A stretch of DNA of 16,253 nt from JAAFIP01 sp031390175 (GTDB lineage Bacteria > Pseudomonadota > Gammaproteobacteria > Burkholderiales > Burkholderiaceae_C): the NCBI GenBank assembly GCA_031390175.1, contig JANMTF010000163.1:1-16253 (forward strand), written 5' to 3'. Shown here in pieces: positions 13,640 to 16,253 of this stretch. A program made the translations under genes and the position numbers. The notes beneath the pieces are model-generated. The model saw only the letters and a program-made list of their open reading frames with translations. It was not told where the DNA came from and made no database searches. Within the stretch, counting starts at the first letter, position 1. Each line of letters opens with the position of its first letter.

Positions 13640-13703
13640 GATAGAGTAAGCCAAACAAATGCCAGGCCCAATTTTTTAATCACCCACTACTTAGGAGATC
13701 ACC

Positions 13704-14087
13704 ATGAACTATGTCATCCTCGTCACCGTTTTAGCTTCGATTCAGTTTACGTTTTTCGGCGCATTAGTCGCTATCGCAAGGGGCAAGCTGGGCGTAGCCG
13801 CACCCGCCATGAGCGGCCCCCCAGAGTTTGACCGCTTAGTCCGTGTGCACCTCAACACCCTGGAACGCTTGTTATTGTTTGTGCCCTTGATGTGGATGGC
13901 CACGCAGTTTTGGAACCCCACTTGGGTGGCAGCTGTAGGGGCGGTTTTTCTGGTGGGCCGCACGCTGTATTGGAAAGGCTATGTCAAAAGCCCCGAGGCA
14001 CGCAAGCTAGGCAATATCGTCAGTATGCTGCCCATTGGTGTACTGTTGCTGGCTAACTTGGTCGGCTTGGTACGTGCTGCGCTTTAG
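13704..14087 (+). CDS. MAPEG-family integral membrane protein
   Basis: 127 residues, ATG at 13704 with TAGGAG at 6-7 nt. MAPEG proteins are small four-helix membrane proteins, in eukaryotes glutathione-dependent microsomal enzymes; bacterial members are mostly uncharacterised, with some glutathione transferase activity. Four hydrophobic segments are seen at about 4-24, 56-70, 74-90 and 104-125. The family motif RVHLNTLE (47-54) carries the conserved Arg, Asn and Glu, and GRTLYWKGY (85-93) the C-terminal Arg/Tyr signature. It may be expressed from the promoter at 13613-13639, which would tie it to the ECF42 regulon. The hemolysin-III gene follows 56 nt later. Confidence 0.92.
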   Translation: MNYVILVTVLASIQFTFFGALVAIARGKLGVAAPAMSGPPEFDRLVRVHLNTLERLLLFVPLMWMATQFWNPTWVAAVGAVFLVGRTLYWKGYVKSPEARKLGNIVSMLPIGVLLLANLVGLVRAAL

Positions 14088-14143
14088 AATTTGTTAAAAA
14101 TACGACAGCTGCACATAAAACCACAAAACCATAGAATCACAGC

Positions 14144-14806
14144 ATGCAAGCCATCCTCATCGAACGACGTCAAACCATGGGTGAAGAAATCGCCAACGCG
14201 ATCAGCCACGGCTTGGGCTTTTTGCTGGCGGTTGCTTCGCTGCCTATTTTGCTGACGCATATGCAAGCGCAGGGCAGCACCATCAACGTGGTGTCGGTGT
14301 GCGTGTTCTCGGGCACTATGATGCTGCTGTACCTGGTGTCCACCATTTTCCACGCGCTGCCCGAGGGGCGGGCCAAAACCCATCTCAACCGCTTGGACCA
14401 TTCCGCCATTTACCTCTTTATTGCGGGCAGCTACACGCCCTTCATGCTGGGTGCACTGCAGGGTGTGTGGGGCTGGACGTTGTTGGGCATTGTCTGGACT
14501 GCGGCTGCCGTCGGTGTGACGGCCAAGTTGCTGAACCGGTTCAAGCATCCCTTGCTGTCTACTGGCTTGTACGTGGGCATGGGCTGGGTGGCCGTGATCG
14601 CTGCCGGGCCAATGATGGAGCGCGTATCGACGGCAGGCATTATCTGGCTGGTAGTCGGTGGGCTGAGCTACACCTTGGGTGCAGTGGTATTTTTGCTGGA
14701 CAACCGAGTGCGCTATGCGCACTTTGTGTGGCATTTGTTTGTGCTGGGCGGCAGCACCTGCCATTTCTTTGCGGTGCTTTGGCATTCGCAGGGTCTAGTG
14801 CTTTAA
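14144..14806 (+). CDS. Hemolysin III (PAQR/TrhA-type) membrane protein
   Basis: 220 residues. Seven hydrophobic segments and the PAQR metal-site pattern: STIFH (66-70), H80, DH (85-86), and the C-terminal HFVWHLFV with H193 and H197, then CHFF with H207. The beginning GEEIANAISHGLG (13-25) is the usual start of the family. The ATG at 14144 is used; the ATG at 14177 is an alternative, and neither has a strong Shine-Dalgarno. Bacterial members are often called hemolysin III, but TrhA in E. coli is linked to membrane-energetics and lipid homeostasis, so a haemolytic role should not be assumed. It follows the MAPEG gene and may be co-transcribed. Confidence 0.92.
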   Translation: MQAILIERRQTMGEEIANAISHGLGFLLAVASLPILLTHMQAQGSTINVVSVCVFSGTMMLLYLVSTIFHALPEGRAKTHLNRLDHSAIYLFIAGSYTPFMLGALQGVWGWTLLGIVWTAAAVGVTAKLLNRFKHPLLSTGLYVGMGWVAVIAAGPMMERVSTAGIIWLVVGGLSYTLGAVVFLLDNRVRYAHFVWHLFVLGGSTCHFFAVLWHSQGLVL

Positions 14807-14823
14807 GCCTTTTTTTTGTACGG

Positions 14824-14928
14824 GATCAGGTCGGCGGCGCACATAGCTCCGCGGCTGTCCTCCGTGTCCGCCTAGGGCGGACTCCTCCCCCTTTATGCCG
14901 CTGCGCCAAGTGCACCACCGACCTGATC
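14824..14928. repeat. 105-bp imperfect palindromic element between convergent genes
   Basis: The arms at 14824-14842 (GATCAGGTCGGCGGCGCAC) and 14910-14928 pair at 17 of 19 positions. In the centre GTCCGCC-TAG-GGCGGAC (14866-14882) forms a perfect 7-bp stem. The inner flanks pair partly. A T8 run at 14811-14818 precedes it on the plus strand, so it is not a canonical intrinsic terminator in either direction. It could be a dispersed REP/MITE-like repeat or a convergent transcription barrier. Confidence 0.65.
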
Positions 14929-14966
14929 TTGCCAGTGTGGCGGGCGTGCAAACACCCACTGCGCCT

Positions 14967-15671
14967 CTACACTGCGCAGTATTTCTCTTGAATCTCCGCA
15001 TCGGCCAGCAAGTCCTTGGCGCTGCCGTGGTGCACGATCTGGCCTTGATCTAGTATGTAGGCGCGGTCAGATATGCCCAATGCGCGCTCTACGTTTTGTT
15101 CTACCAGCAAGATGGTGATGCCTTTGCGGCGCATGTCGGCAAACAGCTCAAACATTTCGTCCACCAAGATCGGCATGATGCCCTCGGACGGCTCGTCCAG
15201 CAAGATCATGCGGGGCTTGGCCATCATGGCGCGGGCAATCGCCAGCATTTGCTGTTCGCCACCGGAGAGCGAGCTGCCATCCTGGTGCAGGCGCTCTTTG
15301 AGGCGCGGGAAGGTCTGGGCTATCTCGTCCACCATGGCATCCATGTCGCCGCGCTGTTTGCTGGCGATTAAACCTAGCTGCAAATTCTCCAGCACGCTCA
15401 GGCTGGTGACGATACGGCGGTCTTCGGGCACATAGGCCAGGCCCAGGTGAAAGCGTTCATGCGTTTTAAGCGGCAGCAGGTCTTGGCCGTCAAAGTGCAC
15501 ACGGCCAGAGCATTTTTCCAGCAGACCCATGATGGTGCGCAGGGTAGTGGTTTTGCCAGCACCGTTGCGCCCCATCAGGGTGACGATCTCGCCCTGCTTG
15601 ACTTCAAAGTCCAGGCCTTGCACCACATGGCTGCGGTCGTACCAGGCGTTGAGTTGTTCTACTTTAAGCAT
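14967..15671 (-). CDS. livF: Branched-chain amino acid-type ABC transporter ATP-binding protein LivF
   Basis: 234 residues, the usual LivF length. Walker A GRNGAGKT (34-41), signature LSGGEQQ (135-141) and Walker B ILLDEP (156-161), with LLVEQN and ALGISDRAYILDQG at the end. It powers uptake through the LivHM-type permease on the inner face of the cytoplasmic membrane. The liv family also imports other substrates (urea, amides, aromatic acids), and the window does not show a binding protein that would settle this. livG ends 5 nt before its start, so the two are co-translated. LivFGMHK-type clusters are very numerous in Comamonadaceae. Confidence 0.93.
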   Translation of the reverse strand: MLKVEQLNAWYDRSHVVQGLDFEVKQGEIVTLMGRNGAGKTTTLRTIMGLLEKCSGRVHFDGQDLLPLKTHERFHLGLAYVPEDRRIVTSLSVLENLQLGLIASKQRGDMDAMVDEIAQTFPRLKERLHQDGSSLSGGEQQMLAIARAMMAKPRMILLDEPSEGIMPILVDEMFELFADMRRKGITILLVEQNVERALGISDRAYILDQGQIVHHGSAKDLLADAEIQEKYCAV

Positions 15672-15676
15672 GACTT

Positions 15677-16253
15677 TTAGTTTTGACCCAAATACACGCG
15701 CTTGACTTCGGTGTTGCTTTTAATCTCGTCGGGTGTGCCCTCAGCCAGCAGCTCGCCGTGGTGCAGCACCAAAAGGCGTTTGCACAGGCCCATCACCAGT
15801 TTCATTTTGTGTTCTACCAAGATGATGGTGCGCTCGGTGGCCAGCTGGGTGATGAGATCCATCATCACCACGGTTTCTTGCGGCGACATGCCTGCGGTGG
15901 GCTCGTCCATCAGCAGCAGCTTCGGACTACAGGCCAAGGCCATGGCAACCTCTAACGAGCGCTGTTGGCCGTGGGCCATGTCGCCTGCCAGTTTGTTACG
16001 GCTGTCTTGCAAACCTACCCGCAGTAGCAAGGCGTCGGCGCGGTCATTGAGCTCGCCGTAGCTGTTACGCGCTTTGAAGATTTGGTAACGCGCGCTTTGC
16101 ATTTGCAGCGCTACGCGCACGTTCTCATGCGCGCTGAGCTGTTTGAACACGTTGGTGATCTGAAAACTCTTGGCAATACCCATGCGGGCGTAGTCGTGCT
16201 GCGCCAGATGGGTCGTATCGCGCCCTTCAAAAAGCACCTGGCCCTGGCTGGGC
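15677..16253 (-). CDS. livG: Branched-chain amino acid-type ABC transporter ATP-binding protein LivG (5' end outside window)
   Basis: 192 codons are visible and the frame continues off the right edge; the family is about 255 residues, so Walker A is missing here. The Q-loop part (GIAKSFQITNVFKQLSAHENV), the signature AHGQQR (LSHGQQR in most relatives), Walker B LLLMDEP, and the C-terminal LATERTIILVEHKMKLVMGL and LGQN all fit LivG. It is the second ATPase of the same importer and pairs with LivF. The visible initiation-like GTG at 16237 is an internal Val codon. Confidence 0.93.
   Translation of the reverse strand, partial: PSQGQVLFEGRDTTHLAQHDYARMGIAKSFQITNVFKQLSAHENVRVALQMQSARYQIFKARNSYGELNDRADALLLRVGLQDSRNKLAGDMAHGQQRSLEVAMALACSPKLLLMDEPTAGMSPQETVVMMDLITQLATERTIILVEHKMKLVMGLCKRLLVLHHGELLAEGTPDEIKSNTEVKRVYLGQN

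Noticed and set aside
14811..14818. T8 run after the hemolysin III stop as a terminator
   Set aside because: No stem precedes it on the plus strand; the palindrome comes after it, so the canonical order is missing.
14795..15001. 68-codon open frame on the minus strand over the palindromic element
   Set aside because: It overlaps the livF end and a palindromic element, is Arg/Gly-rich and has no recognised family or Shine-Dalgarno support.
1..16253. CRISPR array, tRNA, rRNA, transposase or prophage genes
   Set aside because: No regularly spaced repeats, no cloverleaf-like sequence I could support, and no transposase, integrase or phage protein was recognised.

Overview
The window looks like a chromosomal segment of a Burkholderiales betaproteobacterium, most likely Comamonadaceae (Rhodoferax/Polaromonas/Acidovorax-like). 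This is an inference from the high-GC coding style, the imuA-imuB-dnaE2 mutasome operon, the branched-chain amino acid (liv-type) ABC genes and the type of dispersed repeat present. Nearly everything is on the minus strand; only the MAPEG and hemolysin-III genes are on the plus strand. No rRNA, tRNA, CRISPR array, transposase or prophage gene was seen.

Region 1 (1-5230) is an SOS mutagenesis operon transcribed right to left: imuA, imuB, dnaE2 (3' end off the left edge). A perfect LexA box (CTGT-N8-ACAG) overlaps the -10 of a good sigma-70 promoter just upstream of imuA. imuB carries an in-frame 114-nt insertion flanked by a 10-bp direct repeat and built around a 60-bp imperfect palindrome. 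dnaE2 carries a 36-nt tandem duplication in its N-terminal part. A gene-free AT-rich gap of about 580 bp (5206-5784) follows.

Region 2 (5785-13703) is an accessory island centred on two ECF42-type sigma factors (SigJ-like, with long C-terminal extensions) and three DGPF/YCII-domain proteins, their known genomic partners. Between them lie SRPBCC/AHSA1 proteins, a DUF1428 protein, a DUF1801 protein, a DUF6958-like protein and an alpha/beta hydrolase. Part of it is visibly decaying: an 18-codon stub of a PhnB-like VOC gene, an SRPBCC gene with an in-frame internal deletion, and a chimeric pseudogene joining an SRPBCC 5' end to a DUF1428 3' end. Three sites share the pattern TGTCGA-N17-C(A/G)TC. 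They lie upstream of YCII-3/sigma-2, of MAPEG (divergent pair) and of YCII-1/SRPBCC. I propose them as promoters of the ECF42 sigma factor, which would make the sigma-2 operon autoregulated and extend its regulon to the MAPEG gene.

Region 3 (13704-14806, plus strand) holds a MAPEG-family membrane protein and a hemolysin-III/PAQR-type membrane protein. A 105-bp imperfect palindromic element (14824-14928) separates them from region 4 (14967-16253, minus strand), which holds livF and the 3' part of livG, the two ATPases of a branched-chain amino acid type ABC importer.
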